Shown here one piece after another: positions 24,355-33,549 of a stretch of DNA of 46,222 nucleotides (within the stretch, counting starts at the first letter, position 1; every line of letters starts with the position of its first letter). Origin of the DNA: Flavobacteriales bacterium (GTDB taxonomy: Bacteria > Bacteroidota > Bacteroidia > Flavobacteriales > Flavobacteriaceae); assembly GCA_027039975.1 (NCBI GenBank), contig JALWFE010000041.1, positions 1 through 46,222 on the forward strand. The letters are read 5' to 3'. Under the pieces are notes generated by a model that did no database searches, was not told the DNA's origin, and saw only the letters and a program-made list of their open reading frames with translations. The position numbers and the translations under genes were made by a program.

Positions 24355-24794
24355 ATGAAACATTCATACTTTTTACTTTTATTGTTCATATTAAATTCAA
24401 TATATTCTTCCAAGCTACAAGGTCAAGTTGGAATAGGAACAATACCCGATACATTCACCGTCTTTGATATAGTCAGTACAGACAGAGGTATAATGTTTTT
24501 CAACCCTAAAAATGCCGCTTTTAGAGCAGGATAAGTAACAGGAACACAATGGGATAGTGGTAATTTGAGAGACTATTAATTTGCCATTGGCAACGGCACC
24601 ATCGATACGGTCATTATCCCTGTCGGTTCGTTGGCAAATACAACATTCGGCATACGGGAACCGGTATTTTAGCCAATAATTTCAGAAATTGGACTTACAA
24701 CACTGCCTCTCCGCCAAACGCTACACCATTCCACCTTTATCTATATGGTAAAATGGATGCTGCCGGAGATGAAATTAAGATGAAATTAAAATAA
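24355..24794 (+). pseudogene. Decayed GIGT-type exported surface protein gene
   Basis: From the ATG at 24355 a signal peptide (MKHSYFLLLLFILNSIYSS) leads into GQVGIGT and FDIVSTDRGIMFF, the N-terminal pattern of large exported Bacteroidota proteins. The frame then breaks: TAA at 24532-24534, another TAA near 24577, a TAG near 24670 and at least one shift of frame. The recognisable remainder includes VTGTQWDSGNL and a final segment with FRNWTYNTASPP and DAAGDEIKMKLK before a stop at 24794. The complete family members are much longer, so this is a shrunken and disabled remnant. It sits between a crotonase and pyrG without an obvious terminator. Confidence 0.75.
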
Positions 24795-25100
24795 AGAATT
24801 GCTATATTTTTATTAAGGATAATAATTGATTAGAAAGCTGCTGATAGTTAAGGTTTATAGAATAAAATAATACGTTTATTGATGATTACCCTGTCATTAT
24901 AAACCATATTACCCGTTTCATAAATTGAGAATTATATTAGTTGAAAGTTATACATCGACAAGCTAAGTAACCTGAGTTGAAAGTTAAAAGTTGTGGTTCA
25001 TAGAGTATAACTTTCTTTGATGATTATTTATCATTTGATACCTTATTTTGTTTTTTAATTTGATGAAATGATAATTTCTTTATAACTTGAAAACTTTTCA
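24795..25100. other. Gene-free stretch with degenerate repeat fragments
   Basis: About 306 bp without a gene. It contains GTTGAAA-type heptamers (about 24941 and 24975) and a degenerate copy of the CTTCGACAAGCTCAGTGACC element (about 24954-24973). From about 25097 an ATTCATCA octamer occurs two to three times and reaches into the 3' end of pyrG. Confidence 0.6.
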
Positions 25101-26772
<1,672 letters not shown>

Positions 26773-26825
26773 AGGAAAAATTCAAATCACTTTCAGGTAA
26801 ATTTTACGCTCAAACAAAATTCCTG

Positions 26826-27479
26826 CTAATTGGGTTTTCGCCACAATGCAATGGTAGAAGCAATAAAAAACACAATCAATAACAGGTTCAGATAACCACC
26901 GCAAATTATAGTCTTAACACTCCCCGTAAGATGTTGACAAATAACGAATTGTCCTAAAAAAGGAAGTAATGGATAGAAAAACACAATCCAACGTGGATAT
27001 AAAGTCTTTCTTTTCAAAATTTGCGAAATAAAAAGAACGGATAAGAGTGCAAAAATTGGATAGACAGTAAAACGTAAAGTTTGATTAACTTGAATAGCTA
27101 AATCTACAGACTGTTTCAGTTCAAGATTGTGAGTTACAGCCAATTTCGCCGATGCTGCAATAGCCACATAAGCACCGTGAACAATCCCGTAAGCTGTAAA
27201 AATTGCCGTAAAACAGGCTAAAATGAGATTTCTATAAAACGGCTTTACCGGTTGTATGGCAAAGTATATTTGAATTAATCCTGATAAATATAACCAAGTG
27301 GCAATCAATGCTGTAACAGCGCTTACAATAATTCTGCTTTCAGATACATTACCCATATTCACTATGAGATTGGTATTTTCTGTATCATAGTAAAAAAGCA
27401 TATCGCCGGCAAATAAAACCATACCTCCCAGTATACCAAATAGTCCTGAAAACCTTATCCAAAATTGCTTATTTTTCAT
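26826..27479 (-). CDS. Polytopic membrane protein of unknown function
   Basis: A 217-residue hydrophobic protein with about six membrane helices: near 10-28 (FSGLFGILGGMVLFAGDMLF), 50-72, 82-105, 132-155, 165-183 and 192-210. I recognise no catalytic motif. It resembles small integral membrane proteins of the DUF type scattered in Bacteroidota, but I cannot name the family. The gene follows a decayed methyltransferase gene on the same strand; the methyltransferase remnant stays open in one frame up to the start of this gene. No clear terminator or promoter is seen. Confidence 0.7.
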   Translation of the reverse strand: MKNKQFWIRFSGLFGILGGMVLFAGDMLFYYDTENTNLIVNMGNVSESRIIVSAVTALIATWLYLSGLIQIYFAIQPVKPFYRNLILACFTAIFTAYGIVHGAYVAIAASAKLAVTHNLELKQSVDLAIQVNQTLRFTVYPIFALLSVLFISQILKRKTLYPRWIVFFYPLLPFLGQFVICQHLTGSVKTIICGGYLNLLLIVFFIASTIALWRKPN

Positions 27480-28240
27480 GGCTTTTATACCTATCCATTA
27501 TATATATTTTTCCATGGACAAACGAAAAAAACGGCATACGCACTTCTATCTCACTTGTCCACATATTTTTTAGCCGTTCATAGAGCTGTTTTTCCAAGGA
27601 AATTTTATGTTTGCTATTATAAATTTTAACTGCCGACTAAGTCCCGATACAAGAAATCATTCCGGTAAGTTCCCAATTGAGTTTGAAATCTAATGTGGTG
27701 TCTCAACAGGTTGAAATGGAAATACAATTTCTTTAAAATCGTTGATAAACAGCAGATTCCATTCTGATCAATACGGTTCTACCTGAGCATAAAGATACTT
27801 ATCCATTGTTTGATCAATAGTCTTATTTACTTTGAAGAAACCATAACCGAATACAGCCAAAATACCGTTATTTTTTAACACTTTGTCCGCTTCCTTAAAA
27901 AAATTGTCTATATCAAACCAATGTAAGACTTGTTCTACACAAATTAAATCGAAAAAATTATTCGGAAAAGACGTTGTTTCAGCAGTTGATACTGCATACG
28001 TAATTTTCGGGTGCATAAAAGCATTTAAAATTTGATTTCACTAATATCAGTCGCATAAATTTCCTCAAAATATTCTGTCAAATCTATTGCACTCTGACCG
28101 TTACCGCAAGTACAATCCCAAGCCTTGTCAGTAGCAGCCTTCTTGCTAACCAATAATTCATAAAAATTTTTGGGATAAGTCTATCTGAATTTGGCATAAG
28201 CATGAGATTTGACACTAAAAGTATATTTGTTTTCTGACAT
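27472..28240 (-). pseudogene. Disrupted class I SAM-dependent methyltransferase gene
   Basis: Starting at the ATG at 28240, all frames together spell a methyltransferase of about 245 residues. The parts are: MSENKYTFSVKSHAYAKFR, then (after a TAG at 28184-28182) TYPKNFYELL, WDCTCGNGQSAIDL (the SAM-binding motif I with Cys-Gly-Asn-Gly) and IYATDIS. A frameshift near 28025 leads to HPKITYAVSTAETTSFPNNFFDLICVEQVLHWF and GILAVFGYGF. After a TGA near 27770 comes SEWNLLFINDFKEIVFPFQPVETP, and further stops and shifts follow down to about 27490. At least three stops and two frameshifts make it non-functional. An intact -7 element remains upstream at 28278-28285. Confidence 0.85.
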
Positions 28241-28277
28241 CTCTCTGTTTAATTTCCCTGTCTATTTAACTTTCAAC

Positions 28278-28285
28278 CAAAGATA
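28278..28285 (-). promoter_or_regulatory. -7 element left before the decayed methyltransferase
   Basis: TATCTTTG on the minus strand, 38 bp before the former start codon. No TTG is found at the expected distance. The rest of 28241-28457 shows nothing else I can name. Confidence 0.4.
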
Positions 28286-28457
28286 TAAAAATTTAGTTAA
28301 TTCTTATTGTTAAAGTCTTGTCTTTGTTGTATTTGCTTTAAAAAAAAATAATGTACAGAAGTTTCGCACTTGCATAAGCTTATGAATTGATACTAAAAAG
28401 TATAGTTTTTTCAGCATTGTGATTTTAGATACAATAAAAACAACAACATTATATATC

Positions 28458-29078
28458 CTATTCATTTAAGAAAACAATAAAATCCTTGATTTCAGCCTTA
28501 TCAGGTATCAACGTTGCATCAATTTTGATGGCCGGATTATGTTGTGCATTGAACGGTAAAGCATCTTTTGATATACTGATTGTTGCATTTAAATCATCGA
28601 TAAATACCACAATATATTTGAAAGTTTGATCAATATGACCGATTTTATGATGCTTTTTAAAGTCACCGAAACTCGATGCCAATCCCACACCTTTTTCTGT
28701 TTTAAATAAGGGAGATTTAATTTCAATGCGTTTTAACAAAGATTGTTCTTCATTCATTTTTTTAGGAATGATAACTAATAATTCTTTTTTACTTTTCTTA
28801 TCGACAATATGAAATTCATCAAAGGGTTCGAAAGCAGTTTTTCCGGGTGTTTTTTTATAAATGGAATCATTTTTATACAATTGTTTCATTTGAACAACGG
28901 TTGTTGTATCTGTCAATTTGCCCACTTGCTTATTCTTGATAAAAAAATCATTGGTTTTTGTTTGACAAGATACGAACATTAATATCGCTACTGTTAATAT
29001 GACTAACGGATTGAATTGATATTTGGACAAACTCAGTAAGTTGCAATTAATAATTGAAAGCTCAATTTTATTTTTCAT
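28458..29078 (-). CDS. Putative lipoprotein with repeat-derived N-terminus
   Basis: A 206-residue protein. The core of a lipoprotein signal (NPLVILTVAILMFVSC, Cys about position 38) is preceded by an unusually long n-region, MKNKIELSIINCNLLSLSKYQ. The DNA of that n-region resembles the dispersed element CACTGAGCTTGTCGAAGTGTCCA, which in the same frame would read SLSLSKCPF. The mature part (about 39-206) is a mixed alpha/beta sequence with no domain I recognise. An alternative TTG start lies within LSKYQ, just before the hydrophobic core. The gene is preceded by an AAATAACC octamer array with the same polarity as those before the epimerase and crotonase genes. Probably a periplasm-facing or surface lipoprotein. 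Confidence 0.7.
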   Translation of the reverse strand: MKNKIELSIINCNLLSLSKYQFNPLVILTVAILMFVSCQTKTNDFFIKNKQVGKLTDTTTVVQMKQLYKNDSIYKKTPGKTAFEPFDEFHIVDKKSKKELLVIIPKKMNEEQSLLKRIEIKSPLFKTEKGVGLASSFGDFKKHHKIGHIDQTFKYIVVFIDDLNATISISKDALPFNAQHNPAIKIDATLIPDKAEIKDFIVFLNE

Positions 29079-29093
29079 AAAATGTTTAATTTA

Positions 29094-29222
29094 TTTGGTT
29101 AATCGGTTATTTGATGATATTGGTTATCTGGTTATTTGGTTAATCGGTTATTTGGTTAATCGGTTATTTGGTTAATCGGTTATTTGGTTAATCGGTTATT
29201 TGATGCCGGGTGCCGGATGTCC
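29094..29222 (-). repeat. AAATAACC octamer array, copy C, before a lipoprotein start
   Basis: Read on the minus strand, two to three GACATCC/GCACCCG-type heptamers (about 29222-29204) are followed by about fourteen octamers. These mostly alternate AAATAACC and GATTAACC, and the array ends about 15 bp before the ATG at 29078. Element order is the same as in copies A and B. Confidence 0.88.
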
Positions 29223-29233
29223 GTTACCATCAT

Positions 29234-30757
29234 TTATCTCCGTCGCCTGCGATAGGTAGGACGTAATCCTAAAACTCCTAACAATGAACGTGTTACTTCT
29301 CTGATAATTATTTTTCCAACAGAGCTTTTCATCACCTTTTCAAGCATTCCAGGTTCTTCTTTTTCTTTCTTTTTTGCCTGTTTTTCTTCTTTTTCTTCAA
29401 TCGCTTTTTCAATTTTCTTTTTTAAAATTTCATAAGCTGTATCTCTGTCAATAGCTTTGGCATATTTTTTTCTCAATTTTGATGATTTGATTATCTCTTT
29501 CAATTCTTCATCCATCAAAACATCCATACGGCTCATCGGTGCCCGCATCAAAGTTGCTACCAAAGGAGCCGGACGGCCTTTGTGTCCTAATACACTGACC
29601 AAAGCTTCTCCAATTCCCAAAGAAGTCAATACTTCATCGGTATCATAAAACTCCGTAACAGGGAAATTTTCGGACGCCAATTTGATAGCTTTCCTGTCCT
29701 TAGCGGTAAAAGCCCGTAAAGCGTGTTGAATTTTTAAACCTAATTGCGCTAAAACTTCATCGGGAATATCACGAGGATTTTGCGTTACAAAATAAATACC
29801 GACACCCTTAGAACGGATTAATTTGACGATACTCTCTATCTGCTCCAACAGGGCTTTGGATGCATTGTCAAAAATCAAATGAGCTTCATCGATAAAAAAG
29901 ACCAATTCGGGACGGTCGGCATCTCCTTGTTCTGGCATTTTAGCATAAATTTCAGCCAACAGTTGCAACATAAAAGTTGAAAACAATTTCGGCTTGTCTT
30001 GTATATCCGTCAAACGTATAATATTGATAATGCCACGGCCGTCATCATCAATACGCATTAAATCCTCAATCTCAAATGAAGGTTCACCGAAAAACATATC
30101 AGCTCCTTGCTGTTCCAATTCGACAATTTTTCTCAATATAGAACCGGTTGAAGCTATTGAAATCCGGCCATATTCGGATTGAAATTCTTTTTTACCTTCA
30201 CCGGTTGCCCATTTTATCAACTCTTTCAAATCTTTCAAATCTATCAATGGTAATTGTCTGTCATCAGCATATTTGAACAATACGGCAATTATTCCGCCTT
30301 GTGTATCGTTCAAATCCAAAATCCTGGACAGCAAAACCGGTCCGAATTCCGATATGGTTGCCCGCAACTGAGTTCCTTCTCGTCCGGTCAACGAAAATAT
30401 TTCCACCGGAAAACCTTTCGGAGTAAATTCCAAGCCGATTTTTGCCATACGCTCATTTATCTTAGGATGTCCGGGACTTGGTTTGGCTAAACCACTCAAA
30501 TCTCCTTTCAAATCCATCAATAAAACCGGAATCCCTTTTTCTGACAATTGTTCAGCCATCACTTGTAATGACTTGGTTTTACCCGTACCCGTAGCACCGG
30601 CAATCAATCCGTGACGGTTTAAAGTCTCCAACGGTACACGTATGTATGTGCCGGGAATAGCTTCGCCGTCCAACATAGCACCACCTATTATAAACGAATC
30701 ACCTTTAAATGTATAACCTTCGGTTATCTCTTTGATAAATTTTTCTTTTCTATCCAT
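29234..30757 (-). CDS. HerA-like ATPase, DUF853 (YjgR) family
   Basis: A 507-residue cytoplasmic P-loop ATPase of the HerA/FtsK-like superfamily. Walker A GATGTGKT is at residues 54-61 and Walker B FFIDEAHLIFDNA lies in the middle. LARATISEFGPVLLSRIL-like (LRATISEFGPVLLSRILDLN) and FVTQNPRDIPDEVLAQLGLKIQHALRAFTAKDRKAI are hallmarks of DUF853. The C-terminus (about 430-507) is a highly charged Lys/Glu coiled region followed by LGLRPTYRRRRR. Related HerA proteins translocate DNA in repair, but the DUF853 branch has no settled function. No NurA-like nuclease gene is adjacent. Its 3' end meets the octamer array of the next gene. Confidence 0.9.
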   Translation of the reverse strand: MDRKEKFIKEITEGYTFKGDSFIIGGAMLDGEAIPGTYIRVPLETLNRHGLIAGATGTGKTKSLQVMAEQLSEKGIPVLLMDLKGDLSGLAKPSPGHPKINERMAKIGLEFTPKGFPVEIFSLTGREGTQLRATISEFGPVLLSRILDLNDTQGGIIAVLFKYADDRQLPLIDLKDLKELIKWATGEGKKEFQSEYGRISIASTGSILRKIVELEQQGADMFFGEPSFEIEDLMRIDDDGRGIINIIRLTDIQDKPKLFSTFMLQLLAEIYAKMPEQGDADRPELVFFIDEAHLIFDNASKALLEQIESIVKLIRSKGVGIYFVTQNPRDIPDEVLAQLGLKIQHALRAFTAKDRKAIKLASENFPVTEFYDTDEVLTSLGIGEALVSVLGHKGRPAPLVATLMRAPMSRMDVLMDEELKEIIKSSKLRKKYAKAIDRDTAYEILKKKIEKAIEEKEEKQAKKKEKEEPGMLEKVMKSSVGKIIIREVTRSLLGVLGLRPTYRRRRR

Positions 30758-30901
30758 AATATTCAGGAAATTAGGCGTAAAAATAATGATTTTTTTCCGG
30801 ATGACAGCTTATCCGGTCAATAATCTTGAAATCTTTCTGTCATTCTCAAATAGCATTTTTTTATGATTTAATCTGTTGATTAAAATTACCGTCAGACAGA
30901 T

Positions 30902-30931
30902 TTGTATAACAAACATCAAATCGTATCTTTG
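30902..30931 (+). promoter_or_regulatory. aroK promoter
   Basis: TTG (30902-30904), 19 nt and TATCTTTG (30924-30931) form a textbook Bacteroidota promoter. The start codon is 20 bp downstream, leaving a leader of about 13 nt. Confidence 0.75.
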
Positions 30932-30950
30932 TAATTTATAATCCATTTTT

Positions 30951-31478
30951 ATGAGAATAGCTTTATACGGTTTTATGGGAGCGGGAAAATCGAGTTTGGG
31001 ACAAAAATTGGCTCAAAAAACCGGCTATGATTTTATCGATTTGGATACCGGAATAGAAAATTATACCGGACAATCAATCAATGATATTTTTGCCTTACAA
31101 GGCGAAATCGCTTTTAGACAAATAGAACATAATGTGTTAAAAAATACTGTCAAACAAAACAAAGATAATGTGATTTTAGCATTAGGTGGCGGTAGCATTA
31201 TACATCCGGCAAACCGTAAATTATTGGAAATGAAAAATTTTTATAAAATATATATCAATGTGGATATTTCGGTTTTAATCGAGCGTTTAAAAAAAGATAA
31301 AAATAAACGTCCGCTTCTGAAAGATTTGAAGGAAGATGAATTTGAAGATTATATCAGAGCTTTGTTCGAAAGCCGTAGAAATATTTATGAAAAATTTGCA
31401 GATTTGAATTTTAAAGTAGGTCTTGAGAGTTTTGAAACAACGTTGGGGAGATTGCATAGCTATTTGAGTTTTAATTAG
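30951..31478 (+). CDS. aroK: Shikimate kinase
   Basis: A 175-residue P-loop kinase that phosphorylates shikimate with ATP in the pathway to chorismate. Walker A GFMGAGKS is at residues 7-14. The substrate-binding DxD in FIDLDTGIE gives Asp30 and Asp32. GEIAFRQIE follows, then the GGG of LALGGGSI, and the lid arginine lies in KDKNKRPLL. Length is normal. It has its own promoter and is followed by fragments of the GTGGAAA repeat family (31479-31510). No other aro gene is in the window. The choice of aroK over aroL is by convention. Confidence 0.96.
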   Translation: MRIALYGFMGAGKSSLGQKLAQKTGYDFIDLDTGIENYTGQSINDIFALQGEIAFRQIEHNVLKNTVKQNKDNVILALGGGSIIHPANRKLLEMKNFYKIYINVDISVLIERLKKDKNKRPLLKDLKEDEFEDYIRALFESRRNIYEKFADLNFKVGLESFETTLGRLHSYLSFN

Positions 31479-31603
31479 TGGAAAGTTCCTAGTGCCTAGT
31501 GGAAAGCGGTAATGTGCGGCTAAATAAAATAACTCAATTCTTCAAATACTTAGCAGAATTATGATATGAAGCAGTAAGTAATCATCAAAAAACAAAGTAT
31601 TCT
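31479..31603 (+). repeat. Fragments of the GTGGAAA repeat family
   Basis: The first 40 bp after aroK carry GTGGAAA/GTGCCTA fragments like those in the composite repeats. The last 30 bp before the NlpC gene (ATCATCAAAAAACAAA and onward to the ATG) resemble stretches near 24990-25030 (inverted) and 32173-32200, suggesting another dispersed repeat. Confidence 0.5.
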
Positions 31604-32125
31604 ATGAACTATAAAAATCTGAAATCGAAAATCAAAAATCGAAAATCTGAAATAAAAAACAAGTCCTCATTTCCTCAACTATTAATATTATTAAGTTTTA
31701 CTGCACTACTTTTGACGCATTGTAAATCTAAAAAAACATTAGTCAGTCATCACAATACCGTTAAACAAAAGCTGGAAAAAGAATTTAAGAAGTATAAAGG
31801 TGTCAAATACAGATACGGCGGTACTACATCACTCGGATTTGATTGTTCGGGTTATGTGCAAAGGGTTTATAAAGAGGCTTTTAATATCAATTTGCCCCGA
31901 ACAACCAAAGCTATGATGAAAACCGGTAAAAAAGTATCAAAAAAGAATTTAAAGCCGGGTGATCTTGTATTTTTTCATCCTACCCGTAAATATTATCATG
32001 TCGGTATTTATATGGGAAACGGTGTTTTTATGCACGCTTCATCGTCCAAAGGTGTTATGAAATCCCGTATGGATTTGCCTTATTGGAAACGTTCTTATGT
32101 CACGGCACGACGGATATTGAAATAA
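31604..32125 (+). CDS. NlpC/P60 family lipoprotein (cell-wall peptidase)
   Basis: A 173-residue cysteine peptidase of the C40 family, expected to cut peptide stems of peptidoglycan. The catalytic triad is visible: Cys81 in FDCSGY, His132 in YYHVGIY and His144 in VFMHASS. The lipobox LLTHC puts the lipidated Cys at 40, so the enzyme is membrane-attached. The signal has an odd 25-residue n-region rich in Lys, Ser and Ile (KSKIKNRKSEIKNKSS), encoded by a short tandem repeat (GAAAATC-type). The true start may be further in, although no other ATG precedes the hydrophobic core. It is the third peptidoglycan-active gene of the window and is not linked to the others. Confidence 0.92.
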   Translation: MNYKNLKSKIKNRKSEIKNKSSFPQLLILLSFTALLLTHCKSKKTLVSHHNTVKQKLEKEFKKYKGVKYRYGGTTSLGFDCSGYVQRVYKEAFNINLPRTTKAMMKTGKKVSKKNLKPGDLVFFHPTRKYYHVGIYMGNGVFMHASSSKGVMKSRMDLPYWKRSYVTARRILK

Positions 32126-32139
32126 TTGAGAATAAGATT

Positions 32140-32172
32140 TCTCCTCACTCCTACGTCGTTCGTTCGAAATGA
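32140..32172. repeat. Degenerate AGATTTCTC...TTCGAAATGACA element
   Basis: After the NlpC gene, AGATTTCTCCTCACTCC and GTTCGAAATGACA repeat the ends of the element found in both composite repeats (about 8503-8527 and 20864-20889), with a different middle. Confidence 0.55.
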
Positions 32173-32235
32173 CAATCAAAAAACAAAACATTCTATATAG
32201 AAAGAACTTTTATCTTTCATCTTTACACTTTCAAA

Positions 32236-32262
32236 TAGAAACGTTTTACCAAAACGTTTCTA
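32236..32262. terminator. Shared hairpin containing the guaB stop codon
   Basis: A perfect 12-bp stem (TAGAAACGTTTT, 32236-32247, with its complement 32251-32262) has a 3-nt loop. The TAG stop of guaB is the last three bases of the stem. It lies between the convergent NlpC and guaB genes. T-tracts on both sides are weak. Confidence 0.65.
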
Positions 32263-33393
32263 CTTATCGTAATTAGGTGCATTTTTGGCAATCAATACAT
32301 CGTGCGGGTGGCTTTCGGTCAATCCGGCACTGGAAATTTTAACCAAACGGGCATCATACCGCAAAGCTTCGATATTTTTAGTGCCGCAATAACCCATTCC
32401 GGCCCGCAAACCACCTAACAATTGGAAAATAATCTTGTGCACACTGCCTTTGTAATCGACGATAGCTTCAATACCTTCGGGAACTAATTTTTTATCGGAT
32501 TTATCTTGTTGAAAATACCGGTCTTTACTACCGCGTTGCATAGCCGCCATGGATCCCATTCCGACATAAGATTTGAATTTTTTGCCGTTACGCCAAACGA
32601 TATCACCCGGGGCTTCATCGGTTCCGGCAAGCAAACGTCCCAACATAACCGTATGTGCCCCCACGGCAATAGCTTTGGCAATATCACCGGAAAATTTGAC
32701 ACCACCATCGGCAATGATGCCGGTATTTTGATTTTTAAGTTGTTCAAATACATCATTAACCGCCGTTAATTGCGGTACACCGACACCCGCTACGACACGC
32801 GTGGTACAAATAGCCCCCGGACCGACACCGATTTTTACCGCATCGGTACCGGCATCAACCAAATCTTGTGCCGCTTGCGCCGTTACAATATTGCCGGCAA
32901 TGACATCCAAATCCGGAAACATGTCTTTGACTTTCTTTAAAGCATCGATTATCCCTTTGGAATGTCCGTGTGCCGAATCCAATGTCACGACATCCACACC
33001 GGCTCGATACAAAGCAGTTACCCTGTCTATCAAATCGGCACTGACACCAATAGCCGCTCCGGTTAACAAATTGCCATCTTTACCAAATACGGCATTAGGA
33101 TATTGTTCCAAATCAACTTTATGATTTTTTACTTTTTTGACTTCTCCGGCTTGTGATTGGATATCCAAATTTTTATGGATAATTCCCAAACCGCCTTCCA
33201 ATGCCATAGCCGTAGCCATCTCACTTTCGGTTACAGTATCCATTGCCGCCGAAATTAACGGTATGTTCAAGGAAATATTCCGGGTCAATTTGGTTTTTAA
33301 ATCAACCTGGTGTGGTAACACTTCCGAATAGTCCGGGACCAATAAAACATCGTCAAATGTATAGGCTTCTTTGATGATTTTTCCGTTTAGCAT
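32260..33393 (-). CDS. guaB: IMP dehydrogenase without CBS domains
   Basis: About 377 residues from the ATG at 33393 ([23 protein letters not shown]). It oxidises IMP to XMP, the first step from IMP to GMP. The TIM-barrel core is complete: [13 protein letters not shown], the IMP loop with catalytic Cys196 in [32 protein letters not shown] and the mobile flap [13 protein letters not shown]. The CBS (Bateman) pair of about 115-120 residues, which normally follows the RxVK segment, is absent. VKKVKNHKV passes directly into [23 protein letters not shown]. The frame is open another 17 codons upstream, but MLNGK is the usual start. It lies 156 bp after guaA on the same strand. Without CBS domains, ATP/GTP control of the enzyme is not expected. 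Confidence 0.95.
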   Translation of the reverse strand: MLNGKIIKEAYTFDDVLLVPDYSEVLPHQVDLKTKLTRNISLNIPLISAAMDTVTESEMATAMALEGGLGIIHKNLDIQSQAGEVKKVKNHKVDLEQYPNAVFGKDGNLLTGAAIGVSADLIDRVTALYRAGVDVVTLDSAHGHSKGIIDALKKVKDMFPDLDVIAGNIVTAQAAQDLVDAGTDAVKIGVGPGAICTTRVVAGVGVPQLTAVNDVFEQLKNQNTGIIADGGVKFSGDIAKAIAVGAHTVMLGRLLAGTDEAPGDIVWRNGKKFKSYVGMGSMAAMQRGSKDRYFQQDKSDKKLVPEGIEAIVDYKGSVHKIIFQLLGGLRAGMGYCGTKNIEALRYDARLVKISSAGLTESHPHDVLIAKNAPNYDK

Positions 33394-33426
33394 ATTATTT
33401 TTATTTAATTTTTTTACAAAGATGTC

Positions 33427-33469
33427 ACTCCTTCGGAGTTTCAATTGAGACGCAAGGGTCGTGCGTCTC
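33427..33469. repeat. Two palindromic repeats in the guaB leader
   Basis: ACTCC-TTC-GGAGT (33427-33439) and GAGACGCA...TGCGTCTC (33447-33454 and 33462-33469) are relatives of the palindromes at 5455-5520 and 5596-5617. On the minus strand TAACTTTG lies just upstream (about 33473-33480) and could be a -7 element, in which case both palindromes would be in the guaB leader. Confidence 0.6.
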
Positions 33470-33479
33470 TACAAAGTTA

Positions 33480-33526
33480 AAAACGTTACGAACATTACGA
33501 ACGTTATGAACATTACGAACATTCAA
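33480..33526. repeat. 9-bp tandem repeat between guaA and guaB
   Basis: About five 9-bp units of the form ACGAACATT/ACGAACGTT fill most of the space between guaA and guaB. Confidence 0.75.
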
Positions 33527-33549
33527 CAAGAAACGAATGTAATTCGTTT

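Noticed and set aside
32260-33393. IMP dehydrogenase suspected to be truncated or frameshifted
   Set aside because: The frame is continuous, both ends of the barrel and all catalytic segments are present, and only the CBS pair is missing cleanly. It is therefore a domain loss, not a broken gene.
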